64,000 nucleotides of DNA from an uncultured Paracoccus sp. (GCF_947487305.1 NZ_CANKWH010000009.1:1-64000); one strand, 5' to 3'. Counted from the first letter of the stretch, positions 11,267 through 22,706 are shown. Notes: generated by a model from the sequence alone, not told the origin. Program-made: numbers and translations.

Positions 11267-12301
11267 TTACACCCCCGCCCAACGGGCCCAGGCCCCGCCC
11301 AGCACTTCGAATTTTGCAAGGAACGCCACGATCACCACCCAGGCGAGTGACAGCGGCAGGAACACCTTCCAGCCGATCCGCATCAGCTGGTCGTAACGAT
11401 AGCGCGGCACGATGGCCTTCACCATGGCGAACATGAAGAAGAAGAACCACATCTTCAGCACCATCCACATGGCCCCGTCGGGGATGCCCGGGATGGGCGA
11501 CAGCCAGCCGCCGAAGAAGAGAATGCTGGTCAGCGCGCACATCAGGAACATGGCGATGTATTCACCGGCCATGAACAGCAGATACGGCGTCGAGGAATAT
11601 TCGACCATGAAGCCCGCGACCAGTTCGGATTCCGCTTCCGGCAGGTCGAAGGGCGGGCGGTTGGTCTCGGCCAAGGCCGAGACGAAGAACAGCACCACCA
11701 TCGGCAGGTGCGGCAGCCAGTACCAGTTCAACAGGCCCCAGTCTCCGCGCTGCGCCTCGACGATGGCCGACATGTTCATCGAGCCGGTCGAGATGATGAC
11801 GCCGATGATGATCAGGCCCATGCTGACCTCGTAGGAGATCATCTGCGCGGCAGAGCGCAGCGAGCCGAGGAACGGGTATTTCGAGTTCGAGGCCCAGCCA
11901 CCCATGATGACGCCGTAGACCTCGAGCGAGGAGACGGCGAAGATGAACAGGATACCCACGTTCAGGTTCGACACAACCCAGCCATCGGCAAAGGGGATCG
12001 CCACGAAGGCGGTCAGTGCCAGGGTCATCGACAGGAAGGGCGCGAGGAAATAGACGAACTTGTCGGCGCCCGCCGGCACGACAATTTCCTTCAGCACGTA
12101 TTTCAGCGCATCGGCAAAGGTCTGCAGCAGGCCCCAGGGTCCGACCACGTTCGGGCCGCGGCGCATCTGCACGGCCGCCCAGATCTTGCGGTCGCCATAG
12201 ACCATGAAGATCAGCGACAGCATGACAAAGGCGATCACCGCCAGCCCCTGCGCCAGCATGATCAGTGAAAATCCAAGGGGGGATGCCCAGAACCCTGCCA
12301 T
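11267..12301 (-). CDS. nuoH: NADH-quinone oxidoreductase subunit H (complex I)
   Basis: 344 residues, the ND1/Nqo8 subunit that forms the quinone entry chamber together with NuoB and NuoD. The [20 protein letters not shown] loop, [21 protein letters not shown] loop and [19 protein letters not shown] segment are hallmarks of the quinone-binding region, rich in conserved acidic and basic residues. Eight membrane helices are expected and the length is typical. Confidence 0.97.
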   Translation of the reverse strand: MAGFWASPLGFSLIMLAQGLAVIAFVMLSLIFMVYGDRKIWAAVQMRRGPNVVGPWGLLQTFADALKYVLKEIVVPAGADKFVYFLAPFLSMTLALTAFVAIPFADGWVVSNLNVGILFIFAVSSLEVYGVIMGGWASNSKYPFLGSLRSAAQMISYEVSMGLIIIGVIISTGSMNMSAIVEAQRGDWGLLNWYWLPHLPMVVLFFVSALAETNRPPFDLPEAESELVAGFMVEYSSTPYLLFMAGEYIAMFLMCALTSILFFGGWLSPIPGIPDGAMWMVLKMWFFFFMFAMVKAIVPRYRYDQLMRIGWKVFLPLSLAWVVIVAFLAKFEVLGGAWARWAGV

Positions 12302-12319
12302 GACCCTCTGTCCCTTCCT

Positions 12320-13096
12320 TTATGCCGCGGGGATGCCGCGGTTCCTGCATTCGCGCAGGGTGTCATTCGTTTCCATCACCCGCAGCCCCATCGGTCGGTC
12401 TTTCGACAGCATGTAGGCGGCGCCGATCAACAGCTTGCCGTTGCGCTGGTCCTGCAGCGTGCGGATGTGGCGCGCATAGGGCGTGCCCTGTTCCTTGGCC
12501 CAACGGGCAAGCGCGCAGGTCGCATACGAAAAGGCGATATCGGCGTCCACCCCTTCCCGCAGATTGGCCGAAACTTCAACCAGATCGCTGGAGCGGTCGG
12601 GCGAGATCGTGGTGATCTTCACGCCGATGAAATCCGCCGGGTCGATGGGCGCTGCGCCCTCTTTCACCTCGGGCAGCGCCGGGCCGGTCTGGGCGGCGAA
12701 TTCCTGCAGCGCCAGTTCCTGCGCCGTCGGTCCCTTGCGCGTCACGCCCTTGGCCACCACCCCGTCCCAGATCGGATCGTTGCCATTGCGCAACGCCACC
12801 ATCTGCGCCTCGGTCACGCGGAACACGTCGCGCCCCTGCGGCGAGTCAAGCTGCATGGTGCTGACCCGGCCATCGGGCTCGAGAATCAGGATCTCGCCGG
12901 ATTTGGTCGAGACCTGCGCCTGCATCATCGGCGCGCCACCCTTGGCGCGATCACTGGCCGCCACGGCCACCGACACGCGGTCGGGCTTGGCCGGGGGACG
13001 CCCGGCCGTCCCGTCGCCAGCCGTGCTGCCGCAGCCCGCAAGCAGCGCGATCAGCGCGGCGGGAAGGGGCAGATGCTGGCGAAGGGCTGGCATCAT
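12320..13096 (-). CDS. Nuo-operon lipoprotein of unknown function
   Basis: 258 residues with a lipoprotein signal peptide ending in the lipobox LLAGC (Cys at about residue 22), so probably anchored in the cell envelope on the periplasmic side. The mature part is soluble, with a stretch (SGEILILEPDGRVSTMQLDSPQGRDVF) that resembles a beta-rich domain, and two further cysteines near the C-terminus that could form a disulfide. It sits between nuoG and nuoH, separated from each by 4-18 bp, so it is co-expressed with complex I. No named family is recognised. Confidence 0.75.
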   Translation of the reverse strand: MMPALRQHLPLPAALIALLAGCGSTAGDGTAGRPPAKPDRVSVAVAASDRAKGGAPMMQAQVSTKSGEILILEPDGRVSTMQLDSPQGRDVFRVTEAQMVALRNGNDPIWDGVVAKGVTRKGPTAQELALQEFAAQTGPALPEVKEGAAPIDPADFIGVKITTISPDRSSDLVEVSANLREGVDADIAFSYATCALARWAKEQGTPYARHIRTLQDQRNGKLLIGAAYMLSKDRPMGLRVMETNDTLRECRNRGIPAA

Positions 13097-13100
13097 CGGC

Positions 13101-15125
13101 TTACTCGGCAGCCATCGGTTGCGCCCGCCGCGCGGCGGCCATCGCCGCCAGTTCGCCCATCAGGGTCGAGGCCCGCGCGATCGGGTTGGTCAGGTAGAAG
13201 CTGTGGATCGCCGGGGCGAAATCGCCCTTGCCCATCGCCTTGACCGGCAGCGCCTGCCAGGCGTTTTCCGGCACTTGGTCGAGACCGGCCAGATGCGGCA
13301 CCGCCTCGACCAGCGCGCGACGCAGCGCCGCAAGGCTGTCCCAGGGCAGCTTGGCGTCCAGTTCGGCCGACAGCGCCCGCAGGATCGCCCAGTTCTCCTT
13401 GGCCTCGCCCGGTGCGAAATTGGCGCGCAAAGCCAGCTGCGGCCGGCCTTCGGTATTCACGAACAGCCCGGTTTCCTCGGTATAGCAGGCGCCCGGCAGG
13501 ATCACGTCTGCCCGATGCGCGCCGCGGTCGCCATGGCTGCCCTGGTAGATCACGAAGGCACCCGGGGCGATATCGACCTCGTCGGCACCAAGGTTATAGA
13601 CCACCTCGGCCCCGTCCAGCGCGGCTTCCATGCCGCCATGGGTCGCGGCCCCCACATCCATCGCGCCGACGCGGCTGGCGGCGGTGTGCAGGATCAAGAG
13701 TTTCGAATTGCTGTTCTCGGCCAGCGCCATCGCATGGGCCAGAACCGCCTCGCCATCGGCGCCGGTGATGGCGCCCTGCCCGACGATCACGATGGACGGC
13801 TTGTCCTTCGTCTCCTGCGAAATCTCGCGGCTCGACAGGCTTTCCAGCGCGGCGCGGTCGGTGCCGACATGGGCGTAATCATAGGTCAGATCGGCAGCCT
13901 CGCCGACCAGCCCGACCTGCGCGCCGCGCGCCCAGGCCGCGCGGATGCGGGCGTTCAGCACCGGCGCTTCCTCGCGCGGGTTGGTGCCGATCAGCTGGAT
14001 CATCTTGGCGTTGTCGATATCGCTGATCCGCGCCGTGCCGGCATAGCCTGCGCGATTGCCGATGGGCAGTTTCGCGCCATCGGTGCGACATTCGACCCGG
14101 CCTTCCAGCCCGTCGACGATCAGCGATTTCAGGCTGAAGGCGGCTTCGGTCGAGGCCAGATCACCGACGATCCCGGCAACGCGCTTGCCCTTCATCGCCG
14201 ATGCCGCAGCCGCCAGCGCCTCGGGCCATGTTGCCGGGCGCAGCTTGCCGTTCTCGCGGATATAGGGCTTGTCCAGCCGCTGGCGACGCAGGCCGTCCCA
14301 GACAAAGCGGGTCTTGTCGGAAATCCACTCTTCGTTCACGCCGTCATTGTTGCGCGGCAGGATGCGCATGACTTCGCGGCCCTTGGTATCGACGCGGATA
14401 TTGCTGCCAAGCGCGTCCATCACGTCGATGGTCTCGGTCTTCGACAGTTCCCACGGGCGGGCGGTGAAGGCATAGGGCTTGGAAACCAGCGCGCCCACGG
14501 GGCAGAGATCGATGATATTGCCCTGCAGGTTCGAGTTCAGCGTCTCGTTCAGATAGCTGGTGATCTCGGCATCCTCGCCCCGGCCGGTCTGGCCCATCTG
14601 GGTGATGCCGGCGACCTCGCTGGTGAAACGCACGCAGCGGGTGCAGGAGATGCAGCGGGTCATGTGGGTCTCGACCAGCGGGCCCAGATCCAAATCGTCG
14701 CTGGCCCGCTTCGGCTCGCGGTAGCGCGAGAAGTCGATGCCATAGGCCATGGCCTGATCCTGCAGGTCGCACTCGCCGCCCTGATCGCAAATCGGGCAGT
14801 CGAGCGGATGGTTGATCAGCAGGAACTCCATCACCCCCTCGCGGGCCTTCTTGACCATGGGCGAATTGGTCTTGATCTCGGACGGCGCGCCCTCGGGTCC
14901 GGGGCGCAGGTCCTTGACCTGCATGGCGCAGGAGGCGGCGGGCTTGGGCGGGCCGCCCACCACTTCGACCAGACACATGCGGCAGTTGCCGGCAATCGAC
15001 AGCCGCTCGTGATAGCAGAAGCGCGGAACCTCGATGCCCGCCTGTTCGCAGGCCTGAATCAGGGTCAGGTTGGGATCGACCTCGATTTCCTTGCCATCAA
15101 TGATGATTTTGCGCAGATCCGCCAT
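13101..15125 (-). CDS. nuoG: NADH-quinone oxidoreductase subunit G (complex I, 75 kDa)
   Basis: 674 residues, the iron-sulfur subunit Nqo3. The N-terminal 2Fe-2S ferredoxin domain has [15 protein letters not shown] and CAMQV. It is followed by the HxxxC type 4Fe-4S motif ([14 protein letters not shown]) and a second 4Fe-4S set (CISCTRC...CPVGAL). The remainder is the molybdopterin-oxidoreductase-like domain without cofactor, as usual. ATG 15125 is preferred; a GTG one codon upstream (15128) is possible, but AAGGTG lies too close to it. Length agrees with the mitochondrial/Paracoccus form (about 670). Confidence 0.96.
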   Translation of the reverse strand: MADLRKIIIDGKEIEVDPNLTLIQACEQAGIEVPRFCYHERLSIAGNCRMCLVEVVGGPPKPAASCAMQVKDLRPGPEGAPSEIKTNSPMVKKAREGVMEFLLINHPLDCPICDQGGECDLQDQAMAYGIDFSRYREPKRASDDLDLGPLVETHMTRCISCTRCVRFTSEVAGITQMGQTGRGEDAEITSYLNETLNSNLQGNIIDLCPVGALVSKPYAFTARPWELSKTETIDVMDALGSNIRVDTKGREVMRILPRNNDGVNEEWISDKTRFVWDGLRRQRLDKPYIRENGKLRPATWPEALAAAASAMKGKRVAGIVGDLASTEAAFSLKSLIVDGLEGRVECRTDGAKLPIGNRAGYAGTARISDIDNAKMIQLIGTNPREEAPVLNARIRAAWARGAQVGLVGEAADLTYDYAHVGTDRAALESLSSREISQETKDKPSIVIVGQGAITGADGEAVLAHAMALAENSNSKLLILHTAASRVGAMDVGAATHGGMEAALDGAEVVYNLGADEVDIAPGAFVIYQGSHGDRGAHRADVILPGACYTEETGLFVNTEGRPQLALRANFAPGEAKENWAILRALSAELDAKLPWDSLAALRRALVEAVPHLAGLDQVPENAWQALPVKAMGKGDFAPAIHSFYLTNPIARASTLMGELAAMAAARRAQPMAAE

Positions 15126-15135
15126 CACTTCACCT

Positions 15136-15549
15136 TCATTTTGCAGCCAGCAGCGATCCGCTGACGGTCTTTTTTGCTATTTCGTCCCGCCCGACACGGC
15201 AGAAGCTCTCGGCATCGCCGCGCGTCGCGCCCTGCTGTGCCAGATAAGCGTCGGCGATGCCATAGATGCGATCCTTGACGGGGCGGCTGTCCAGATATTC
15301 GTCGATCGCCGCATCGCTGTTGCCCTGCTCGCGGGCATAGCGCTGCAGCGCGCGGGCCTGCGACCATGCGGCCACGACGCGCAGATCGATCGAGGGGCAT
15401 TCCCGGCGGATGCGGTCGGCCACGCGGGCCGCGACCAGCCGGTCGTTAAGGTACTTGTCTTGCGCCATGTTTCCCTGCGCGAAGGCCGGGGCGGCGGTGG
15501 CCAGCGTGGCGGCGATCAGGGCGGTGCCCAGAAGGGTGCTCGGTTTCAT
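15136..15549 (-). CDS. Secreted DUF5333-family protein
   Basis: 137 residues with a clean Sec signal peptide ([24 protein letters not shown], cleavage before QGN). The mature domain has two conserved-looking cysteines (RRECPS and ESFCRVG), probably a disulfide, and a helical core with [16 protein letters not shown]. This matches my memory of the DUF5333 family found in rhodobacterial nuo operons. The start at 15549 is supported by the signal peptide and a GGAG about 10 nt upstream. Function unknown. Confidence 0.8.
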   Translation of the reverse strand: MKPSTLLGTALIAATLATAAPAFAQGNMAQDKYLNDRLVAARVADRIRRECPSIDLRVVAAWSQARALQRYAREQGNSDAAIDEYLDSRPVKDRIYGIADAYLAQQGATRGDAESFCRVGRDEIAKKTVSGSLLAAK

Positions 15550-15671
15550 TCGGGTCTGCTCCGTTCCGTTATGGGCCTTGCCCATAACACGGAAGCGCCC
15601 GGCCTGCCCGACACGCTGGGGTGAGGCGTCTGTGAGGTCCGCCGTGAGATGATATGCCGCAGCCCGCTTGC

Positions 15672-16025
15672 TCATGCGCCACAGGCCCCGAATTTCCACG
15701 CCGAACGGCCGCCGAACTGCGAGAAATAGCCCTCGCCGCCCAGTCCCGGCCCGCCCTTGTCTTGGCAATAGGCGGCATAGACGGCGCGTGCAGCAGCCTC
15801 GTCCTTCGTCGTCGTGGGCTTGCTGTCGGCACGGGTGACGAGCAGCAGCGTCAGCGGCCCCCCGGCAATGCCCTCGACCGTTTCGCCGGTGCTGACCCGC
15901 ATCTTCGCCTCGCCCGCCTCGATGACGGTGCCGCCGGTCACGCCGCTGCCGGTCGTGGTCGGCTCGCAGGCTGCCAGCGCGATGACGGCAAGAGCCGCCG
16001 CGGCATATGCGCGCCCGGCGATCAA
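15672..16025 (-). CDS. Small lipoprotein of unknown function
   Basis: 117 residues. The signal peptide ends with the lipobox ALAAC at about residue 20, so it is membrane-anchored and periplasmic. A short soluble domain with Cys pairs (AYCQDKGG and KFGACGA) and a Gly-rich middle follows. The start codon is TTG, overlapping the TGA stop of the preceding lipoprotein gene (TTGA), and no ATG precedes the signal peptide, so translation is probably coupled. It belongs to the accessory block between nuoF and nuoG. Confidence 0.7.
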   Translation of the reverse strand: MIAGRAYAAAALAVIALAACEPTTTGSGVTGGTVIEAGEAKMRVSTGETVEGIAGGPLTLLLVTRADSKPTTTKDEAAARAVYAAYCQDKGGPGLGGEGYFSQFGGRSAWKFGACGA

Positions 16026-16528
16026 TTCACCGCATCCGAAAGATCAAGCGAACACCACGAGGGGAAAACCCACTCGTTGCTGTCGCCCGGACGATCAATG
16101 GCAACGAAGCGCGGGTTGCCCCGCGCCGAGGCCGAGATCAGGCTGCTCAGCCTGCTGCAATCGGCAATCGCAACCCGTTCGGCCTCGGCCCGGTCGGCTT
16201 GCGTGAAAGGCGTCGCCTGCCTGCTGACGGCGATGTCATGGGCCTCGTCCCAGATCGCCGGCTCAACGTCGATCACGTCATCCGGCAGATCGACCGGTCG
16301 TGGCACACGAGGCGCCCGCACCTGACGGAACTCGACCAGATAGGTTGCGCCCTCGACGGTGATCCGATGCGGGGCAATCATCCCCTCATAGGCCGCACGG
16401 CGGACCTCATAGGGCACGGACACCTCGCCGCCCGGCACCGGCACAACCGGCGCCGCCACGTCCTGCGCTGCGTCGCATCCGGCCAGAGACAGCATGGCCA
16501 ATCCGATCAGAATGGAACCGCGCATCAT
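16022..16528 (-). CDS. Lipoprotein of unknown function
   Basis: 168 residues beginning [20 protein letters not shown]: a lipoprotein signal with Cys 18 as lipidation site. The mature domain includes [38 protein letters not shown] and two cysteines near the C-terminus. It starts in an ATGA overlap with the upstream DUF3291 gene and ends in a TTGA overlap with the next lipoprotein, so the three are one translational unit. Probably an envelope protein; no family recognised. Confidence 0.72.
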   Translation of the reverse strand: MMRGSILIGLAMLSLAGCDAAQDVAAPVVPVPGGEVSVPYEVRRAAYEGMIAPHRITVEGATYLVEFRQVRAPRVPRPVDLPDDVIDVEPAIWDEAHDIAVSRQATPFTQADRAEAERVAIADCSRLSSLISASARGNPRFVAIDRPGDSNEWVFPSWCSLDLSDAVN

Positions 16529-17019
16529 GCCACCGCCCCGCTGCAGCCGCGCGTGCGGTAAAGCCGCGCCTGTTCCAGCCAGGACCAGCCAAAGGCGTGA
16601 TCGCTGTCGCCATGTTCGCGCAGGTGATCCAGCCGCTCCAGCGCCTCGTCCAGCGTCGGCTGATGCCCGGCGGGCACCCACCACATCACGAAATGCATCT
16701 GGCCCAGCAATTCGAACCACTCGGCCCGGCGTTCGTAGAATTGCCGGTGCACCGTCTGCCAGACGAATTTTTCGAGGCTTTCGACATCCTCCCAGACCGT
16801 CAGATTCGAGACATATTGCGGATCGCCACCGATCTTGGCCTCGGTATTGCCGGTCCCCGGCTCGCCCGAGCCCTCCATCATCCAGACGAAGCCCGGCATC
16901 CGCTTGCCCATGCCGTTGATCCGGTCGAGCGCGTTCATGAAGTCGGCCACGCGCGGATCGTCGGTGGGGGCGACAAGGCGGCCCACGTTCAGCTCGGCAA
17001 GGTGCAGGGCCTCGGTCAT
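16525..17019 (-). CDS. DUF3291 domain protein, second of a tandem pair
   Basis: 164 residues, a dimeric ferredoxin-like (alpha/beta barrel) fold related to monooxygenase-like ABM proteins. Seen are LAELNVGRL, DPRVADFMNALDRINGMGKR, PGFVWMM, LTVWEDVESLEKFVWQTVHR and FVMWWVPAGHQPTLDEALERL, all typical of DUF3291. It is clearly paralogous to the neighbouring gene (17016-17513), with the same order of motifs, so the pair arose by tandem duplication. ATGA overlaps join it to both neighbours. Function unknown. Confidence 0.85.
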   Translation of the reverse strand: MTEALHLAELNVGRLVAPTDDPRVADFMNALDRINGMGKRMPGFVWMMEGSGEPGTGNTEAKIGGDPQYVSNLTVWEDVESLEKFVWQTVHRQFYERRAEWFELLGQMHFVMWWVPAGHQPTLDEALERLDHLREHGDSDHAFGWSWLEQARLYRTRGCSGAVA

Positions 17020-17513
17020 GCCGCCTCTCCGCATTGCCGGGTTTTCCACAGATCCGCATTGCGCAGGCCGGACCAGCCGAAGGCTTCGGGGGTGTCGCCC
17101 TGCGCCGCGAGCTGGCTGAGGCGCTGCATCGCCTCGGCAATCGTCGGGCGGTGTCCGACCGGCACCCACCACATCACCAGACGCGGGGTGTCTACGGCGT
17201 CATACCACTCGGCCTTGCGGTCATAGAACTGCTTGTGAACGGTGTTCCAGACGAACCGTTCAAGGCTGGCGCCATCCTGCCAGACCGACAGGGTCGAGGC
17301 TGTGCGGGGATTGCCGCCAAGGGCACCGTCCGGATCGCGCTGCGCCGCGTCCATCTCGTCTTCACTCAGCATCCAGACAAAGCCGGGGCTGCGTTGGGCG
17401 ATGCCGTTCACCCGGTCGAGGCCATCGACGAAATCCTTGACCCGGGGATCGGCCCAATCATGCTTGAGCACCCCCAGGTTGAATTCCGCCAGATGATGCC
17501 CGACCGGCTGCAT
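17016..17513 (-). CDS. DUF3291 domain protein, first of a tandem pair
   Basis: 165 residues with the DUF3291 pattern: LAEFNLGVL, DPRVKDFVDGLDRVNGIAQR, SPGFVWML, LSVWQDGASLERFVWNTVHK and LVMWWVPVGHRPTIAEAMQRL. It starts 4 bp after the nuoF stop and its stop overlaps the next DUF3291 gene (ATGA). The conserved Trp and His residues suggest a ligand or heme-like pocket as in related ABM folds, but no activity is established for the family. Confidence 0.85.
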   Translation of the reverse strand: MQPVGHHLAEFNLGVLKHDWADPRVKDFVDGLDRVNGIAQRSPGFVWMLSEDEMDAAQRDPDGALGGNPRTASTLSVWQDGASLERFVWNTVHKQFYDRKAEWYDAVDTPRLVMWWVPVGHRPTIAEAMQRLSQLAAQGDTPEAFGWSGLRNADLWKTRQCGEAA

Positions 17514-17517
17514 CCGT

Positions 17518-18843
<1,326 letters not shown>

Positions 18844-19062
18844 TCAGCCATTCCTGCGGCGCCAGATACGCCAGGTTACCAGCAGCGACCAGACGAAAGC
18901 GCCGATCGCCGCAAGGTCGACCAGAAACACCCAGCGGGGCTCCCAGCCATATTGTTTCGCCGCCCATTGCAGGACGATCCATCCGACCATGGCGACCGCG
19001 ATCACCACGGCGGCCAGCCGCAGCTGGGCCGCGTCCCGGGGATCGTCGCGCCCGGCCATCAA
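18844..19062 (-). CDS. DUF5337-family small membrane protein
   Basis: 72 residues with two membrane helices (AAVVIAVAMVGWIVLQWAA and FLVDLAAIGAFVWSLLVTW) and a basic C-terminus (RIWRRRNG). The sequence fits the DUF5337 family found in rhodobacterial nuo operons. The start overlaps the end of the upstream gene by 4 bp (ATGA). It lies 27 bp before nuoF. Function unknown; co-expression with complex I suggests a supernumerary or assembly role, unproven. Confidence 0.8.
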   Translation of the reverse strand: MMAGRDDPRDAAQLRLAAVVIAVAMVGWIVLQWAAKQYGWEPRWVFLVDLAAIGAFVWSLLVTWRIWRRRNG

Positions 19063-19817
19063 TACACGTCGCCCTTCTTCACGCGCGACGCGAATTCGGT
19101 CGAGCCGCCTTCGGCCAGCGTCCTGGCCTGCGCGATCCAGTCATCGCTGCGGATGCGCCCGCCCATGCTGCCGATCTTCTCGGCAAATTCGTCGATCTCG
19201 GCCTCGCCCCATGCCGCAATCTGCGCGAACTGGGTGATGCCGTTCTCGTGCAGCAATTGCTCAAGCTTCGGCCCGACGCCCTTGATCTGCTTCAGGTCGT
19301 CAGGCTTGGCCTTTGCGGATTTCGCCGCCGGCTTGGCATCCTTCTTCGCCACCGGCTTTTCAACGGCCTTGGGTTCGGCCTTCTTCTGGGCCTTCGGTTC
19401 CGCCGGCTTTTCGGAGGCGGGTTTCGGGGCCGGTTTGGGGGCCGGTGCAGGCGCAGGCTCGGCCTTGGCCTCGGTCACGGCCGCCGGGGCGGAAGCGGCC
19501 GGAGCCGGTGCGGGTTTCGGCGCAGGGGCCGGAGCCGGTGCCGCAGTAGTGGCGACAGGCGCGGCGCCTTGCAGCGGCATGATGGTCGAGCTGGGATTGG
19601 CGCGGGTCAGGCCGTGATGGCGGTCATCCTCGGCCGAGCCGCTGCCGCGGCACAAGGCCCAGACCAGCAACAGGCCCATCAGGACGGCGGCAATGAGGCC
19701 GAGGAACAGGCCGCCAAAGGCCGGGGTGGAACCGATGAAAGAGGCGAAAATCCACACCAGCAGGCCAACCACGCCAGCGGCGATCCAGCAGTTTCGCGTG
19801 CACTCGTTCTGTTGCAT
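19059..19817 (-). CDS. Membrane-anchored helix-hairpin-helix protein next to nuoE
   Basis: 252 residues. Two N-terminal membrane helices span residues 11-30 and 36-56. A long Ala/Pro/Lys-rich, probably disordered linker occupies roughly 80-172. The C-terminal module (173-252) starts [17 protein letters not shown], a helix-hairpin-helix signature, and ends with a WIAQARTLAEGGSTEF stretch. The same module, in the same order, ends NuoE just upstream. The protein is therefore anchored in the membrane with a soluble HhH domain. It may bind a partner through this domain; DNA binding is possible in principle but not expected here. Confidence 0.78.
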   Translation of the reverse strand: MQQNECTRNCWIAAGVVGLLVWIFASFIGSTPAFGGLFLGLIAAVLMGLLLVWALCRGSGSAEDDRHHGLTRANPSSTIMPLQGAAPVATTAAPAPAPAPKPAPAPAASAPAAVTEAKAEPAPAPAPKPAPKPASEKPAEPKAQKKAEPKAVEKPVAKKDAKPAAKSAKAKPDDLKQIKGVGPKLEQLLHENGITQFAQIAAWGEAEIDEFAEKIGSMGGRIRSDDWIAQARTLAEGGSTEFASRVKKGDVY

Positions 19818-19865
19818 GTCGTCCTTCCCTGTCCTGTCGGCCTTCGGGCCGTTCCGCGTTTATCC

Positions 19866-20969
19866 TTAGTCGTAGATACCATCCTTTTCGGCACGGCGCG
19901 AAAATTCCGTCTCGCCGCCTTTGGCCAGCAGATCGGCCTGTTTGACCCATTCATCGCGGCTGGCGCGACCGTGGAAGCCCTCGAGGTTGCTATCGACCCA
20001 GGCCAGCTCGTCGGCGGTCCATGCCGCGATCTGGTCGAAATGCCAGAAGCCGAGGCTGTTCAGCAGCGCCTCGAGCTTCGGCCCGACGCCCTTGATCAGC
20101 TTCAGGTCATCCGCCTTGCCGTCGCGCGCGCCCTCGAGACCCGCCGGACGGGTGCCTTCGGATGCGACGGGCGCCGGTGCCACAGCAGGCGCCGCAGCCT
20201 TAGCCGGCTTCTCGGCGGGCTGTTCCGCCGGTTTCGCGGCGTCGGGCGCGGTCGTCTGGTTCGCCCCCTGCTTCCATTTGGTCAGGATCGGCACTTCGGT
20301 ACCGTCGATGCGTTTGATCGTGTCGCCCACGCGCAGCGCCTCGGCGACCGAGGCATTGCGCTCGGACCCGCCCTTGGCCTCGACGAGGCTGGTCAGCCCC
20401 GTCACCGGCTCGGACGAGAAGCGGCCGGTCTGCGAGCCGGGCACCGGCACCGAGCCATCGGCCAGGCCGTCGATCAGCGCCGACAGCTTCTCGGCGGTCA
20501 GGTCCTCATAGAAATCCTTGCCGATCTGGATCATCGGCGCATTGGCGCAGGCGCCAAGGCACTCGACCTCTTCCCACGAGAAGCGGCCATCAGCCGAGAT
20601 GCCATGCGCCTCGGGCGATATCTTCTCGCGGCAGACACGGATCAGGTCCTCGGCCCCGCAGATCATGCAGGTCGTGGTGCCGCAAATCTGGATATGCGCA
20701 ACTTTACCAACCGGTTGCAGCTGGAACATGAAGTAGAATGTCGCCACCTCGAGCACCCGGATATAGGGCATGTCCAGCAGGTTGCCGACATATTCGATGG
20801 CCGGCCGGCTAAGCCAGCCTTCCTGCTCCTGCGCCCGCCACAGGATCGGGATGACCGCCGAGGCCTGACGGCCCTCGGGGTACTTGGTCATCTGCGCCCG
20901 GGCCCAGTCCAGATTGGCCGGGGTGAATTCGAAGCTGGCGGGTTGTTCTTTTGAAAGGCGGCGAAGCAT
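19866..20969 (-). CDS. nuoE: NADH-quinone oxidoreductase subunit E with C-terminal HhH extension
   Basis: 367 residues. The first ~180 residues are a normal 24 kDa/Nqo2 subunit, a thioredoxin-like domain binding 2Fe-2S cluster N1a through Cys 96, 101, 137 and 141 (ICGTTTC and CLGAC). The family is usually 160-240 residues. Here an Ala/Pro/Lys linker (about 240-286) leads to a helix-hairpin-helix module (287-367, starting [17 protein letters not shown]) that is paralogous to the C-terminus of the following gene. The reading frame is uninterrupted, so this is a real fusion rather than a frameshift. Confidence 0.95.
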   Translation of the reverse strand: MLRRLSKEQPASFEFTPANLDWARAQMTKYPEGRQASAVIPILWRAQEQEGWLSRPAIEYVGNLLDMPYIRVLEVATFYFMFQLQPVGKVAHIQICGTTTCMICGAEDLIRVCREKISPEAHGISADGRFSWEEVECLGACANAPMIQIGKDFYEDLTAEKLSALIDGLADGSVPVPGSQTGRFSSEPVTGLTSLVEAKGGSERNASVAEALRVGDTIKRIDGTEVPILTKWKQGANQTTAPDAAKPAEQPAEKPAKAAAPAVAPAPVASEGTRPAGLEGARDGKADDLKLIKGVGPKLEALLNSLGFWHFDQIAAWTADELAWVDSNLEGFHGRASRDEWVKQADLLAKGGETEFSRRAEKDGIYD

Positions 20970-20976
20970 GAGATCC

Positions 20977-21327
20977 TCAGTTCATCGCAATGAGCGACAG
21001 GAACGCGCAGAACAGGGCCGCGCCTCCAACGATCAGGTGAAGCCAGAACGGATGATCCGCCCGGCGGTAAATGAAAGCGTCTCCGAATCCGATGACCGAG
21101 ACGGCCAGCAACACGCCGAACAGCACGCGCGGCGCGCCGATCCAGGCGGTGATCAGCGCCAGCACGGTCATCCCGGCATAGCGCACCAGCATGGCCTGCG
21201 GCAGCATCTCGGGCCGGTGCTGGATCAGCGCCAGCCCGGTCTGCTTGTTCAGCGCCAGCAGCACGGTGATCCCGGCCAGGATGATGACCAGACCCCAGGC
21301 GATGTAGTTCAGGAAGGCATCGATCAT
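20977..21327 (-). CDS. Small membrane protein between nuoD and nuoE
   Basis: 116 residues with about four membrane helices ([59 protein letters not shown] and [21 protein letters not shown]). A short frame of this kind is present at this place in Paracoccus. It follows the 41-residue peptide gene by 9 bp and precedes nuoE by 7 bp, so it is certainly co-transcribed. I do not know its function. Confidence 0.78.
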   Translation of the reverse strand: MIDAFLNYIAWGLVIILAGITVLLALNKQTGLALIQHRPEMLPQAMLVRYAGMTVLALITAWIGAPRVLFGVLLAVSVIGFGDAFIYRRADHPFWLHLIVGGAALFCAFLSLIAMN

Positions 21328-21336
21328 CGGCGCCCC

Positions 21337-21462
21337 CTATTTCCGCGATGCCGGCGTCTTGCGACCCGCCGGCTTGCGGACGGGTTCGCTGCCGATGGCG
21401 GCGATGGCCGCCGTGACGGCCAACGTCGCGGTGGCCAGCAGCATCAGCACCGCGCCCTTCAT
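21337..21462 (-). CDS. 41-residue single-span membrane peptide after nuoD
   Basis: Reading the minus strand from the ATG at 21462 gives [20 protein letters not shown], then AAIGSEPVRKPAGRKTPASR and a final Lys before a TAG at 21337-21339. The first ~23 residues form one membrane helix or uncleaved signal anchor, and the tail is strongly basic (positive-inside). The ATG shares an A with the nuoD stop (TGATG), so ribosomes leaving nuoD can start it. It is too short for usual gene callers, but the coupling, the clear amphiphilic design and the exact fit between nuoD and the next gene support it as real. Confidence 0.6.
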   Translation of the reverse strand: MKGAVLMLLATATLAVTAAIAAIGSEPVRKPAGRKTPASRK

Positions 21463-22706
21463 CACCGGTCGACCTCGCCGAACACGATGTCCATCGTCCC
21501 GATCAGGGCGCAGACATCGGCCAGCATATGGCCCTTGGCCATGTAATCCATCGCCTGAAGATGCAGGAAGCCGGGGGCGCGGATCTTGCTGCGATAGGGC
21601 TTGTTGGTGCCGTCGCTGACCAGGTAGACGCCGAATTCGCCCTTGGGCGCCTCGACCGCCGCATAGACCTCGCCTGCCGGAACCTTGAAACCCTCGGTAT
21701 AGAGTTTGAAGTGGTGGATCAGGCTTTCCATGTTGGTCTTCATCTCGGCGCGCTTGGGCGGTGTCAGCTTGCCGCGGGCCAGCACATCGCCCTGCCCCGC
21801 CGGCTCGCGCAGCTTGGCCACGGCCTGCTTCATGATGCTGACCGACTGGCGCATCTCTTCCATGCGGATCAGGTAGCGATCATAGCAGTCGCCGCTTTTG
21901 CCGACCGGCACCTGGAAGGCGAACTCGTCATAGCATTCATAGGGCTGGCTGCGCCGCAGGTCCCAGGCCAGGCCCGACCCGCGCGCCATCACGCCCGAGA
22001 AGCCCCAGTCCAGCACGTCCTGCTCGCTGATGATGCCGATATCGACCATGCGCTGCTTGAAGATCCGGTTCTCGGTCAGCAGCACGTCCAGATCGTCCAC
22101 GACCTTCAGGAACGGGTCGCACCAGGCCTCGATATCGTCGATCAGCTCGGGCGGCAGGTCCTGGTGGACGCCGCCGGGCCGGAAGTAGGCCGAGTGCAGA
22201 CGCGCGCCGCAGGCGCGTTCGTAGAAGACCATCAGCTTCTCGCGCTCTTCAAAGGCCCAGAGCGGCGGGGTCAGCGCGCCCACGTCCAGCGCGCCGGTGG
22301 TGATGTTCAGCAGGTGGTTCAGGATTCGGCCGATTTCGCTGTAAAGCACCCGGATCAGGCTGGCGCGGCGCGGCACGGTGGTGCCGGTCAGCCGCTCGAT
22401 CGCCAGACACCAGGCGTGCTCCTGATTCATCGGCGCCACATAGTCGAGCCGGTCGAAATAGGGCAGGTTCTGCAGATAGGTGCGGCTTTCCATCAGCTTC
22501 TCGGTGCCGCGATGCAGCAGCCCGATATGCGGATCGGCGCGTTCGACGATCTCGCCGTCCAGCTCCAGCACCATGCGCAGCACGCCGTGGGCGGCGGGGT
22601 GCTGGGGACCGAAGTTGATGTTGAAGTTGCGGATGCGCTGCTCGCCGGTCAGCATGTCCCGGCTGCCGTCGTCATACTGGTTGATGCGGATATCGCCGTC
22701 CATCAT
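21462..22706 (-). CDS. nuoD: NADH-quinone oxidoreductase subunit D (complex I, 49 kDa)
   Basis: 414 residues, the Nqo4 subunit that shapes the quinone-reduction site with Nuo[23 protein letters not shown] near residue 32 carries the conserved His, and [18 protein letters not shown] follows. The protein ends ...AFGEVDR, here seen as DIVFGEVDR. Length and motifs are standard. Its ATG overlaps the nuoC stop (ATGA). Confidence 0.97.
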   Translation of the reverse strand: MMDGDIRINQYDDGSRDMLTGEQRIRNFNINFGPQHPAAHGVLRMVLELDGEIVERADPHIGLLHRGTEKLMESRTYLQNLPYFDRLDYVAPMNQEHAWCLAIERLTGTTVPRRASLIRVLYSEIGRILNHLLNITTGALDVGALTPPLWAFEEREKLMVFYERACGARLHSAYFRPGGVHQDLPPELIDDIEAWCDPFLKVVDDLDVLLTENRIFKQRMVDIGIISEQDVLDWGFSGVMARGSGLAWDLRRSQPYECYDEFAFQVPVGKSGDCYDRYLIRMEEMRQSVSIMKQAVAKLREPAGQGDVLARGKLTPPKRAEMKTNMESLIHHFKLYTEGFKVPAGEVYAAVEAPKGEFGVYLVSDGTNKPYRSKIRAPGFLHLQAMDYMAKGHMLADVCALIGTMDIVFGEVDR

